A DNA stretch of 16,702 nucleotides from Rhodospirillaceae bacterium. Lineage in GTDB: Bacteria > Pseudomonadota > Alphaproteobacteria > Rhodospirillales > 2-02-FULL-58-16. This document shows, in pieces, positions 7,478 to 14,212 of this stretch; the stretch's first letter is position 1, and each line of letters starts with the position of its first letter. The position numbers and the translations under genes were made by a program. The notes beneath the pieces were generated by a model. It was given only the letters and a program-made list of their open reading frames with translations. It searched no databases and was not told the origin of the DNA. The DNA is taken from positions 1 to 16,702 of the forward strand of contig DUZD01000028.1 of NCBI GenBank assembly GCA_013349695.1, read 5' to 3'.

Positions 7478-7496
7478 GGTTAAATAATTATTGACC
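7478..7496. promoter_or_regulatory. AT-rich imperfect palindrome upstream of the aminotransferase cluster
   Basis: GGTTAAATAATTATTGACC is an imperfect inverted repeat centred on the perfect palindrome AATAATTATT, about 80 bp upstream of the aminotransferase start. It is strikingly AT-rich for this genome. It could be an operator or part of a promoter for the four-gene cluster; no known operator was recognised. Confidence 0.25.
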
Positions 7497-7582
7497 AGTT
7501 GGAGCCTGTCCCCCCCTCTTCTTTCAAGATATCACGCCGGTGGTACCGATGACCGGTTTTTTGGCGGCGGGAGGTTGGCCAG

Positions 7583-8752
7583 TCAATTTACGATATAAAT
7601 CTCGGCGCGGCGATTGCCTGCCTCGCCAGAGGGCATAAACTCGAAATAAAGCGGTTTTACGTCGGACATGGCAACGACCCGGATTTGCGAAGCCGGCACA
7701 CCCAACCGGATGAGCTCACTGGCGATTGTGTTGGCGCGGGCCGCCGAAATCTGGAAGTTGACCATCTTGTGTTCAACGGGGTCCATGCTGCGAGTCCGAC
7801 TGCTGGCATGGCCAACCACCCGCAATTCGCCGCCGCGCTGGCGGAAAATTACGCTGACGTTATCGAGAATACGCTGGTCCTGGGCATTGATGTCGAAGGA
7901 GCCGTTGGGGAACTGGATGGTCGCAACCTTGAATCCACCTTTCGCGGCAATCGGTTTTTTTGAAGGCACCAACTCCGGCCGTCCCGCCGGCGACGCAGCG
8001 GGAGTGGGAGCGGGAGTGGGCCGCGACAACGCCATTCCAGGCGAGGCGGCCGCCAGTTCCACCCCCGAGGAGGAAATGACCACTGTCGCAAACCGTTGCG
8101 GCCCGGGAGACAGTTGCGGCAGCCCCGGCATGCCCTCGGCCAGGGTCATCGGTTCACTCTTTTCCGGCAAACGCCGAGCCAAACGGTCTTCGTAGGTTTT
8201 CCGCACTGTCGACGGCGGCGCGGCCGCCGAAGACGCGGCCACGAATGGCGGCGGCACAGAGAACGGCGCGATGGGTGCGGGCGCCACGGGAATGGTCGGT
8301 ACGGCCGCCACGGGAGTGGTCGGTACAGCCGCCGGCGGCGGCGCGGGAGGCACCGCCATGGCGGTTACTTCGGAACCAAGAGATTGCGCCGGTTCGCTTT
8401 GACGGGGAATGGGTTTGGCGTATCTCCGCCGCTCGGTGTCGCCGACCAGCCCGCGGGACGGCCGGGCCGGCACCGACGACAATTTCGGGAATGGTTTGTC
8501 GGCGCCCGGCGGTGGCTTGTTCCTGTCGGCAACAAGGGAGCTCTGTTGTTTCCCAGTTTCCTTGGCGGTCCGTACTTCTTTATCTTCGCCGGTAAAAAGA
8601 CCCACCGTGCTTTTGTACCATTCGACGGGATTGGCCGCGTCGGGAATATCGGAACAACCGCTCATCAACATTAACGCCGGCAAAAGCAGGCCCAGAAAAA
8701 CCGGCCCGCTGAACCGCTTGAACGTAAATTGCCTGTTTTCTTCTGTCACCAT
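7583..8752 (-). CDS. OmpA-family lipoprotein with long Pro/Ala-rich linker
   Basis: Predicted outer-membrane lipoprotein that anchors to peptidoglycan. With the ATG at 8752 (preceded by GAGGGG) it is 389 residues. A short basic N-terminus is followed by the hydrophobic stretch FLGLLLPALMLM and lipobox LMSGC with acylated Cys33. A low-complexity linker rich in Pro, Ala and Val (for example PPAPPPAAVPTTPVAAVP) spans roughly residues 75-270. The OmpA C-terminal domain occupies about 275-389, with FPNGSFDINAQDQRIL, VVGHASSRT and the terminal NRRAEIYI that contacts diaminopimelate. A frame extension to 8821 would put 23 residues before the signal peptide and is less likely. The linker DNA (about 7990-8370) holds short degenerate repeats that could expand or contract. 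It is transcribed towards the aminotransferase cluster, separated from it by 183 bp, so cotranscription is unclear. Its specific partner is unknown. Confidence 0.88.
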   Translation of the reverse strand: MVTEENRQFTFKRFSGPVFLGLLLPALMLMSGCSDIPDAANPVEWYKSTVGLFTGEDKEVRTAKETGKQQSSLVADRNKPPPGADKPFPKLSSVPARPSRGLVGDTERRRYAKPIPRQSEPAQSLGSEVTAMAVPPAPPPAAVPTTPVAAVPTIPVAPAPIAPFSVPPPFVAASSAAAPPSTVRKTYEDRLARRLPEKSEPMTLAEGMPGLPQLSPGPQRFATVVISSSGVELAAASPGMALSRPTPAPTPAASPAGRPELVPSKKPIAAKGGFKVATIQFPNGSFDINAQDQRILDNVSVIFRQRGGELRVVGHASSRTRSMDPVEHKMVNFQISAARANTIASELIRLGVPASQIRVVAMSDVKPLYFEFMPSGEAGNRRAEIYIVN

Positions 8753-9176
8753 GGTCGCTGGACCCCTCTTTAGCAGCATACAACAAAAATCAGCTATAAA
8801 ATTTGCTTTTCTTATATTCATATGATTTTTATTGCCGGAATTTGGTTAACAATCTCCAAACATCCACACTTAGAGCCTATCCGAATAACTGGAGGCGGTT
8901 GTTCGGATAGGCTCTTAATTGCTCGGCCAAACGCATTCCCCGGCGGCGGGATAACGGGCTTGCCGGGATTTCCAAAGCCATCCTCGAATTCCCTTCAATC
9001 ATAGTAGATTGACCGGGAGACGATCAACAGAACGTCCCGATGTCTCCTTTCGAGTAGCATTTTATTTGCCCCCGCTGGCCGGAGTCGGGCCAGGGCCAAG
9101 CGTTTGAGGACGCTCCCGGCGCGGCCCCCGGCGCCGGTGCAATGGGGCGGACGCAAAGGCGCGGGCGGAGTGAAAC
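8753..9176. other. Intergenic spacer between meaB and the OmpA lipoprotein gene
   Basis: No gene is supported in these 424 bases. They hold a 42-bp palindromic mini-element (8873-8914) and a CTGGCC-GGAGTCG-GGCCAG hairpin (9075-9093) without a T-run. The bases near 8770-8850 are AT-rich and probably contain the lipoprotein promoter. The remaining 9000-9176 has no feature I recognise. Confidence 0.6.
8873..8914. mobile_element. 42-bp palindromic mini-element flanked by TTA duplications (MITE-like)
   Basis: GAGCCTATCCGAA (8873-8885) and TTCGGATAGGCTC (8902-8914) are perfect inverted repeats. Allowing two G-T pairs, the pairing continues inward to a 4-nt loop GAGG (8892-8895), so the whole unit is a near-perfect palindrome. 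It is flanked on both sides by TTA (8870-8872 and 8915-8917), as expected for a 3-bp TNA target duplication. Ends of the type GAGCCTxTCCGAAT and TNA duplications are typical of some IS5-family elements, so this may be a MITE or the fused ends of an IS. A plain hairpin terminator for meaB is possible, but there is no T-run. Confidence 0.5.
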
Positions 9177-10142
9177 TCACTTTTCGTTAGAATCGGCGAG
9201 CAGCGCGAGAGCCGCGGCGCGCCGATCCAAGTCGCCGGCGATGACCTTGTCCAGCAACTCCGAGAGCTTGTCGCCGCGCCGATCCGAAATGCGTTTTCTT
9301 AGGATCTCCTCGGCGATCTTGACGATTCGCATTTGCAGGTTCCGCCGCCGCCGCCGATCCATTTCACCGCTGTCCCCGAGATGCGCGCGATGGCCGTCGA
9401 TGGCGGCTCGCAGGCCGTCTATGCCCTCGTCGCGTTCGGCGCTCGTCGCCAGCACCGGCACCAGCCAGCCGAAACGGTCCTTGCCGGTCAGGCCCAGGGG
9501 CAGCGCGGCCTTCAACTCGGCGACCGTTTTGGCGGCCTCGGCGCGGTCGCATTTGCTGACCGCGTGGATGTCGGCGATCTCGAATATCCCCGCCTTCATC
9601 ACCTGAATCCCGTCGCCAAGTCCGGGGGGTGTGACCACCACCACCGTATGCGCCGCCTGGACGATATCCACTTCGCCCTGGCCGACGCCAACGGTCTCGA
9701 TCAGCACCAAGTCGAATCCCGCCGCATCGAGGATGTCTACCGTGTCCAGGCTGGCGCTGGCGAGACCGCCCATGGCGCCGCGGGTGGCCATGGGACGGAT
9801 GAAAACGCCGGCGTCGCCGGTGAGCCCGCTCATGCGCAGACGGTCGGCGAGGATGGCGCCGCCGGAAAAGGAGCTGGACGGATCGACAGCGACAATACCG
9901 ACAGTCCGGTTGGCGGCCCGAAAGGCGCGGGTCAGGGCGCCGACGAGGGTCGATTTGCCGCTTCCCGGCGCCCCGGTAACGCCAATCACATGGGCGTTGC
10001 CGGCATGACGGTGAATTTCCGCCAGCACCTCCTGGTCCCCGTCAAAGCCGGCCTCGGCCCGCGACATCAACTTGGCGATGCACCGGGTCCGGCCCGCCAG
10101 GACCCCTGGCAGCAGGTCATCCGGGGACCGCCTGTCAGTCAT
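9177..10142 (-). CDS. meaB: MeaB/ArgK-family G3E GTPase (methylmalonyl-CoA mutase chaperone)
   Basis: GTPase that escorts adenosylcobalamin-dependent methylmalonyl-CoA mutase, gating cofactor loading and preventing inactivation. The 321-residue protein has Walker A GAPGSGKS (57-64), DPSSSFSGGAILADRLRM (from residue 87), the switch-region ETVGVGQGEVD (149-159), PPGLGD and a C-terminal dimerisation arm. The G4 base-specificity motif, usually NKxD, reads SKCD (196-199). Asp is kept, so guanine recognition is probably retained, and this variant seems to recur in part of the family. The ATG overlaps the end of the carbonic anhydrase gene by 8 bp (ATGACTGA), indicating translational coupling. No mutase subunit lies in the window, so its client must be encoded elsewhere. 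Confidence 0.93.
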   Translation of the reverse strand: MTDRRSPDDLLPGVLAGRTRCIAKLMSRAEAGFDGDQEVLAEIHRHAGNAHVIGVTGAPGSGKSTLVGALTRAFRAANRTVGIVAVDPSSSFSGGAILADRLRMSGLTGDAGVFIRPMATRGAMGGLASASLDTVDILDAAGFDLVLIETVGVGQGEVDIVQAAHTVVVVTPPGLGDGIQVMKAGIFEIADIHAVSKCDRAEAAKTVAELKAALPLGLTGKDRFGWLVPVLATSAERDEGIDGLRAAIDGHRAHLGDSGEMDRRRRRNLQMRIVKIAEEILRKRISDRRGDKLSELLDKVIAGDLDRRAAALALLADSNEK

Positions 10143-10689
10143 GATCCTGGCCGGCCGCTTTTCGGTACTCGCGGGCCAGTTCGATGTAATGGGCGGCCGA
10201 ATCGGCCATGCCGCCCAAGTCGTCGGGACTCAGGCCGCGCAAGCGCCGGGCCGGCGAACCGGCCCAAAGCTCACCGCTTTTGACCCGCTTGCCGGGCGTC
10301 ACCAGGGCGCCGGCGGCAACCATGGCGCCGTCCTCGACCACGGCCCCATCCATCACTGTCGCCCGCATGCCGATGAAGGCATCGTCGCCAATGGCGCAGG
10401 CATGGAGGACGGCCAGGTGGCCGACGGTGACGCCGGAGCCGATGTAGGTGCCCAGTCTGACCGAACTCCCGATCCGCCCCGACGATACATGGACGATGGC
10501 GCCGTCCTGGATGTTGGTGCCCTCGCCGACGCGGATTTCGCTGACGTCGCCGCGGAGGACGACCGCGAACCAGACGCCGCTATCCGCCCCGATCTCGACG
10601 TCGCCGATGACGGTAGCCGTGGCGGCGACGAAAACGCTTTCCGCGATGCGCGGCAGGACCCCTCGGTAGGGTATAATCAGGCCTGACAT
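10135..10689 (-). CDS. Gamma-carbonic anhydrase family protein (left-handed beta-helix)
   Basis: A 184-residue hexapeptide-repeat protein, expected to form a trimer with zinc at the subunit interfaces. Signatures are RGDVSEIRVGEGTNIQDGA (from residue 46), with Arg46, Asp48, Gln61 and Asp62, and the three zinc histidines His67 (IVHV), His91 and His96 (GHLAVLHAC). The repeat then continues through IGMRATVMDGAVVEDGAMV, followed by a C-terminal helix. All metal ligands are present, but many bacterial homologues (YrdA/PaaY/CaiE type) have weak or unproven carbonic anhydrase activity, so the reaction is uncertain. ATG at 10689 is preceded by GGGAATAACGGA. The stop TGA (10135-10137) lies inside the meaB start region, so the two genes form an overlapping pair. 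Confidence 0.9.
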   Translation of the reverse strand: MSGLIIPYRGVLPRIAESVFVAATATVIGDVEIGADSGVWFAVVLRGDVSEIRVGEGTNIQDGAIVHVSSGRIGSSVRLGTYIGSGVTVGHLAVLHACAIGDDAFIGMRATVMDGAVVEDGAMVAAGALVTPGKRVKSGELWAGSPARRLRGLSPDDLGGMADSAAHYIELAREYRKAAGQDHD

Positions 10690-11257
10690 TCCGTTATTCC
10701 CTAGAGCCTTTCAAGATTGGCCGTCGCCGACTTTTCACAACATAGATATGCCCTAATGTTCCGGGTTGCCGCTGAAAAACTACCATCGAAACACGAGTCG
10801 CCAAATAACAAGGTAACCGCCAAGTCGCCGGACTTATAAAGAATCCCCCGAATCAATTTTCGCGTTGTCCTGGCGGCGAGCAAGACAATCCGCGTCCAAC
10901 ACGAACAAAGGGATTGGACGAAAAAGGGGGAATTTTCAGACAAGGACGATAAAAATGGCGTCGGCTTCCCGCCATGAAGAGCGCGGAAATCACGGCCCGC
11001 GTGACCCGGCCGGGGAAATTGCCGGAAGAAAGGGCCGGCGGGCTCTCGGACGATTCCGCCAGCTGGAGCCCGAGGCTAAGAGCCTTCCCGGCCAGGGGAT
11101 GGTTCAAGGGTAACCGTCGTCTCGGAGAACCCGGCCACACCCAGGATCATCGCCTCGCCTTATTGACTGGTGAGCCCCGCTTTTGCCTGTGCCATGATTC
11201 TCAAACGCGGGGATGAAATCATACCTCGTCCGACCGGCCATGGTCGACAATGCGAGA
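10690..11257. other. 568-bp spacer with no recognised gene
   Basis: Several short open frames occur on both strands, but none resembles a family I know or has a convincing ribosome site. A 24-codon minus frame beginning near 11152 has GGCGAGGCG before its ATG but is too short to support. The stretch 11000-11120 is GC-rich with many short complementary segments and could be structured RNA. I compared it by eye with the cores of RNase P, SRP, 6S, tmRNA and the cobalamin riboswitch and found no match. The part next to 10690 should hold the promoter for the carbonic anhydrase/meaB pair. Confidence 0.5.
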
Positions 11258-11416
11258 CTACTTTTCCGGCTCTTCCGGCTCTTCCGGCTCCCCGGTCTTC
11301 TCGTTCTTCGGTTTCTTTGACCGCTCCGCCTTTGCCTCCTGGCGCTTGCGGCGCCTTTCGGCCTTCACACGTTCGCGTTCCCGGCGCTCGAATCCGTAAT
11401 TGGGCTTACGTGCCAT
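11258..11416 (-). CDS. Small highly charged conserved hypothetical protein (52 aa)
   Basis: The frame from ATG 11416 to TAG 11258-11260 encodes 52 residues, beginning MARKPNYGFERRERERVK. It continues with an Arg/Lys/Glu-rich, probably helical stretch and ends in the acidic tail EPEEPEEPEK. I recall similar short MARKPNY-type proteins in other alphaproteobacteria, with no assigned function. No membrane segment or cysteine motif is present. The EPEEPEEPE tail is coded by three GGCTCTTCC-type 9-bp repeats (plus strand, 11267-11290), so its length may vary between strains. The gene lies 120 bp downstream of cspA on the same strand and may be cotranscribed. A nucleic-acid-associated role is a guess from charge and neighbour only. 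The ribosome site is weak. Confidence 0.65.
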   Translation of the reverse strand: MARKPNYGFERRERERVKAERRRKRQEAKAERSKKPKNEKTGEPEEPEEPEK

Positions 11417-11527
11417 GGCTTGCCCAGCCAGACGAGTGACGGCGCGCGGCCATCGAATGAAAGAGTAAGAGGTCTTGCCTCCGCTCCCTTTCGGACAAAC
11501 ATACCGCTATGGATAGGATAGGTATGA

Positions 11528-11548
11528 TCCCTCGTCTCAGTCGAGGGA
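11528..11548 (-). other. Hairpin across the cspA stop codon
   Basis: TCCCTCG (11528-11534) and CGAGGGA (11542-11548) are perfect complements around a 7-nt loop that contains the cspA stop codon. No T-run follows on the minus strand, so it is more likely an RNA-stability or attenuation element between cspA and the small charged gene than a terminator. Confidence 0.4.
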
Positions 11549-11746
11549 GACGATGTTCTCGGCGGCGGTCTTTCCGTTCTTGCCGGAAATGAGTTCGTAC
11601 TCGACCTTCTGGCCCTCGCGGAGGGTCGACAGACCGGCACTCTCGACGGCGGAGATATGGACAAAGGCGTCCTTGCCGCCGTCTTCGGGTTCGATGAAGC
11701 CGTACCCCTTGACCGGGTTAAACCATTTCACAGTTCCAACAGCCAT
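11537..11746 (-). CDS. cspA: Cold-shock domain protein (CspA family)
   Basis: Single-domain OB-fold RNA/ssDNA-binding protein, an RNA chaperone that melts secondary structure at low temperature or in stationary phase. The 69 residues begin MAVGTVKWFNPVKGYGFI (RNP1 KGYGFI, 13-18) and contain DAFVHISAV (RNP2 VHI, 29-31), the standard aromatic binding surface, and end VSLD. Length is typical. The ribosome site AAGGA precedes the ATG, and a long leader with a hairpin lies upstream, as in cold-inducible csp genes. It sits upstream of a 52-residue charged gene. Cold induction is inferred from family and leader length only; many csp paralogues are constitutive. Confidence 0.96.
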   Translation of the reverse strand: MAVGTVKWFNPVKGYGFIEPEDGGKDAFVHISAVESAGLSTLREGQKVEYELISGKNGKTAAENIVSLD

Positions 11747-11925
11747 GAGTTATCCTTGCCTTATGTTGCTTACGTCGCTTACGTCGCGCGCTCCACGCCG
11801 GAGCGCTTGTTTTTGGTGTCACAATTCACGGAATAGCCGAGCTAGACGTCTTAGATGCTAAATCTCAAGTAATTCGCTAATCTCAAGATACGCCAAGGCA
11901 TGTGGCGCCAATTGACACCAGTATA
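11747..11925 (-). promoter_or_regulatory. cspA promoter and long structured 5' leader
   Basis: On the minus strand TATACT (plus strand 11920-11925) is a good -10 candidate, with TTTCAA 16 nt upstream as a poor -35. Transcription from here gives a leader of about 165 nt, like those of cold-regulated csp mRNAs. The leader contains a perfect 7-bp hairpin GCGCTCC/GGAGCGC (11788-11806), a near-direct repeat of GCTAAATCTCAAG (11857-11869 and 11876-11887), and a repeated GACGTAAGC just before the ribosome site. Promoter position is inferred. Confidence 0.4.
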
Positions 11926-12044
11926 GGACGTAATGCCGCGATTGAAACCTTTATTTTCGATTTTCTCCGCCGGCGGGCCACTAAGGGCGGAGGACCGTCA
12001 TAATCCGGCCGCGGCCGGTCCGGATCGGATGCCCTTTCCGACCC

Positions 12045-12599
12045 TTATGCCTGCTTGTTCTTCAGCATTTCACTGAGTTTCTTGAATTCCGTCGTGCCGG
12101 AGCGGCCTACCCATTCAAACAGAACCATTTCCGTGGTGACGATCGAGACGCCGCCGTCGCGCAGGCGATCGAGGGCCAGCCGGCAGTCTTGCGCCGAGCG
12201 CGATGAAACGGCATCGGCGACGACAAAAACCTGGCGGTCCTCATTGAGCAGTCCGAACGCCGTCTGCAGAACGCAAACGTGGGCTTCGATCCCGGCGACG
12301 ACAACCTGGGGACGGTCAAGACCTTGGATGCGTCCGGCGCAACCGGCGTCCCCCATGCAGGAAAAATGCTCCTTGACCATCAGCGAGCCGGCGGGCGCCA
12401 GTTCGGCCAGTTCCGGAACCGTCGGCCCGAGCCCTTTCGGGTATTGTTCGGAAACCAGAACCGCCACCCGCAAGCGGGCTGCCACTTGCATGAGCGCGGC
12501 ACAATTGGCGATGACGCGCTCACATTCCTCGACAGCGGACGCCAGCTTGGCCTGAACGTCGACGATCAACAGGCAGGATTGGTCGGCGGTGATCAGCAT
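12045..12599 (-). CDS. Isochorismatase-family cysteine hydrolase
   Basis: A 184-residue cytosolic alpha/beta hydrolase of the isochorismatase/nicotinamidase superfamily. The catalytic triad is visible as Asp14 (LIVDVQ), Lys76 (MVKEHFSC) and nucleophile Cys109 (VAGIEAHVCVLQTA), with the family cis-peptide region just before the Cys. It resembles the YcaC-like group of short hydrolases whose substrates are mostly unknown, so neither isochorismate nor nicotinamide should be assumed. I chose ATG 12599 because the family starts directly with the first beta-strand. The upstream extension to 12755 has no similarity and would run through the divergent promoter region. It is divergent from the RNA helicase gene and lies upstream of cspA on the same strand, with about 300 bp between. 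Confidence 0.88.
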   Translation of the reverse strand: MLITADQSCLLIVDVQAKLASAVEECERVIANCAALMQVAARLRVAVLVSEQYPKGLGPTVPELAELAPAGSLMVKEHFSCMGDAGCAGRIQGLDRPQVVVAGIEAHVCVLQTAFGLLNEDRQVFVVADAVSSRSAQDCRLALDRLRDGGVSIVTTEMVLFEWVGRSGTTEFKKLSEMLKNKQA

Positions 12600-12737
12600 G
12601 GGCGGGTTCTCTAAAACGATTGCCAAGTGGGCAATAATTAATCCATGCGTCCCCTCTCGCCAAGACCTGGATGGTATCGGCGCGCCGGGGTGGCGGCCGG
12701 GAAGATTGACAGCAGCCCCGGAAAGCCTAATATCCGG

Positions 12738-12760
12738 CGCCAATGTTATATCCATTGGCG
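12738..12760. promoter_or_regulatory. Inverted repeat (candidate operator) between hydrolase and helicase genes
   Basis: CGCCAATG (12738-12745) and CATTGGCG (12753-12760) are perfect inverted repeats around TTATATC, in the divergent spacer and about 37 bp upstream of the helicase ATG. Symmetry around an AT core suggests a dimeric regulator site overlapping a -10 element. The regulator is unknown. Confidence 0.4.
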
Positions 12761-12796
12761 AATACCTTCCTTTGATCGCCGGTCGAATCGGACCGA

Positions 12797-14182
12797 ATGA
12801 ATTTTTCTGATTTAGGATTGAGTCAAAATGTCCTGCGCGCCGTCGGCGAAGCGGGTTACACCGAACCCACGCCGATTCAGGCCGAGGCCATTCCCTACAT
12901 CCTCATGGGAAGGGACATCCTGGGTTGCGCCCAGACGGGGACGGGCAAGACCGCGTCTTTTACCCTGCCGATGATCGACATTCTGGCGGCGGGCCGGGCC
13001 AAGGCGCGCATGCCCCGTTCTCTCATTCTCGAGCCGACGCGGGAACTGGCGGCGCAAGTGTCCGGATGTTTCGATATTTACGGCAAGCACAACAAGCTGA
13101 GCATGGCGCTGTTGATTGGCGGAACGTCGATCAACGATCAGGTCAAGGCCATAGAACGGGGCCCGGATGTGCTGATCGCCACGCCTGGGCGGTTTTTGGA
13201 CCTTTTCGAGCGCGGCCGTTTGTTGTTGAGCGACATTAAAATCCTGGTTCTCGACGAATCCGACCGGATGCTGGACATGGGTTTTATCCCAGATATCGAA
13301 CGCATCGTTTCCCTGCTCTCGAAAATGCGCCAGACCCTGTTTTTCTCGGCCACCATGCCGACGGAAATCCGCCGCCTCGCCGAGACCTTTCTGATCAACC
13401 CCAAAGAGATCTCCGTCGCGCCACCAGCGACGCCAGCCGAAACCGTCATCCAGGGGTTGGTGATGGTCGAACCTGGAAACGGCCACCGGCCGAGCAACGT
13501 TCAAAAGGAAAAACGGGCCGCCCTGCGCCGCCTGATCAACGCCGAAGGGGTTAAAAACGCCCTTATCTTCTGCAACCGCAAACGCGACGTCGGGGTTCTG
13601 TTCCGCTCGCTCGTCCGCCACGGCTATGATGCCTCCCAGCTGCATGGCGACATGGATCAGCCGTCACGCATGCAAACCCTGGACAGTTTCAAGTCGGGCG
13701 GGTTCAAGCTACTGGTTTGCAGCGATGTCGCCGCCCGCGGTCTTGACATCGTTGAAATGAGCCATGTCTTCAATTTCGACGTTCCCTGCCATCCCGAAGA
13801 CTACGTGCACCGCATCGGCCGCACCGGACGAGCCGGCAAAGAGGGCCGCGCCTTGACCATCGCCGGACCCGAGGATGGCAAGCACCTGGAGGCGATCGCC
13901 AGACTGATCGGCAAGAAAATTCCCCGCCTCACCATGGACGGCATTGGCGCCGGCAGCCTCGAGCCGGTCCCCGGCAAAGGCCGCCGCCGCCGTGGACGGC
14001 GGCGCAAACCCGGCGGCGGGGACGACGGCAAAAGAGATGCCGAACCGGTCCATTCCCCCAGCCTCCGCAAAGAACGGCACGACCAAGACGGCCATGATCA
14101 CGGCAAGCCGGCGATCAGCATGGGCGGCCATGTTCCGGCTTTCCTGCTTCAGCCCATCAAGGCGAAGAAAAGGAAAAAATAA
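12797..14182 (+). CDS. rhlE: DEAD-box-family ATP-dependent RNA helicase, RhlE-like, with DESD motif II
   Basis: ATP-dependent RNA unwinding, with likely roles in ribosome assembly or RNA turnover. The 461-residue protein has, in order: the Q motif region FSDLGL...GYTEPTPIQ (to residue 28), AQTGTGKT (45-52), PTRELA (80-85), TPGR (129-132), motif II DESD (153-156) instead of the usual DEAD, SAT (184-186), ARGLDI (313-318) and HRIGRTGR (338-345). A basic, disordered tail of about 70 residues (RRRRGRRRKPGGG, later KAKKRKK) probably gives extra RNA binding. The start matches RhlE-type proteins; no strong ribosome site is visible. It is divergent from the hydrolase gene and convergent with the decarboxylase. 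The nearby cspA suggests a shared RNA-remodelling theme, but no operon link. Confidence 0.93.
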   Translation: MNFSDLGLSQNVLRAVGEAGYTEPTPIQAEAIPYILMGRDILGCAQTGTGKTASFTLPMIDILAAGRAKARMPRSLILEPTRELAAQVSGCFDIYGKHNKLSMALLIGGTSINDQVKAIERGPDVLIATPGRFLDLFERGRLLLSDIKILVLDESDRMLDMGFIPDIERIVSLLSKMRQTLFFSATMPTEIRRLAETFLINPKEISVAPPATPAETVIQGLVMVEPGNGHRPSNVQKEKRAALRRLINAEGVKNALIFCNRKRDVGVLFRSLVRHGYDASQLHGDMDQPSRMQTLDSFKSGGFKLLVCSDVAARGLDIVEMSHVFNFDVPCHPEDYVHRIGRTGRAGKEGRALTIAGPEDGKHLEAIARLIGKKIPRLTMDGIGAGSLEPVPGKGRRRRGRRRKPGGGDDGKRDAEPVHSPSLRKERHDQDGHDHGKPAISMGGHVPAFLLQPIKAKKRKK

Positions 14183-14212
14183 GCCGTTAGGTGGCGGGCG
14201 GCCCGATAGCGC

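Noticed and set aside
4834..7483. Very long plus-strand open frames opposite hom and the aminotransferase (up to 546 codons)
   Set aside because: They are antisense to clearly conserved genes, have low-complexity His/Arg/Gly-rich translations and no ribosome sites; they are high-GC shadow frames.
9075..9093. Hairpin as meaB terminator
   Set aside because: The stem is good, but on the minus strand it is followed by GGGGGCAAATAAAATG rather than a T-run.
10690..11000. Cobalamin riboswitch upstream of carbonic anhydrase/meaB
   Set aside because: meaB is B12-related, but no B12-box or GCCACTG-type core could be found on the minus strand.
10865..11216. Two overlapping plus-strand frames of about 80 codons
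   Set aside because: No recognisable family, weak starts, and compositions typical of random GC-rich sequence.
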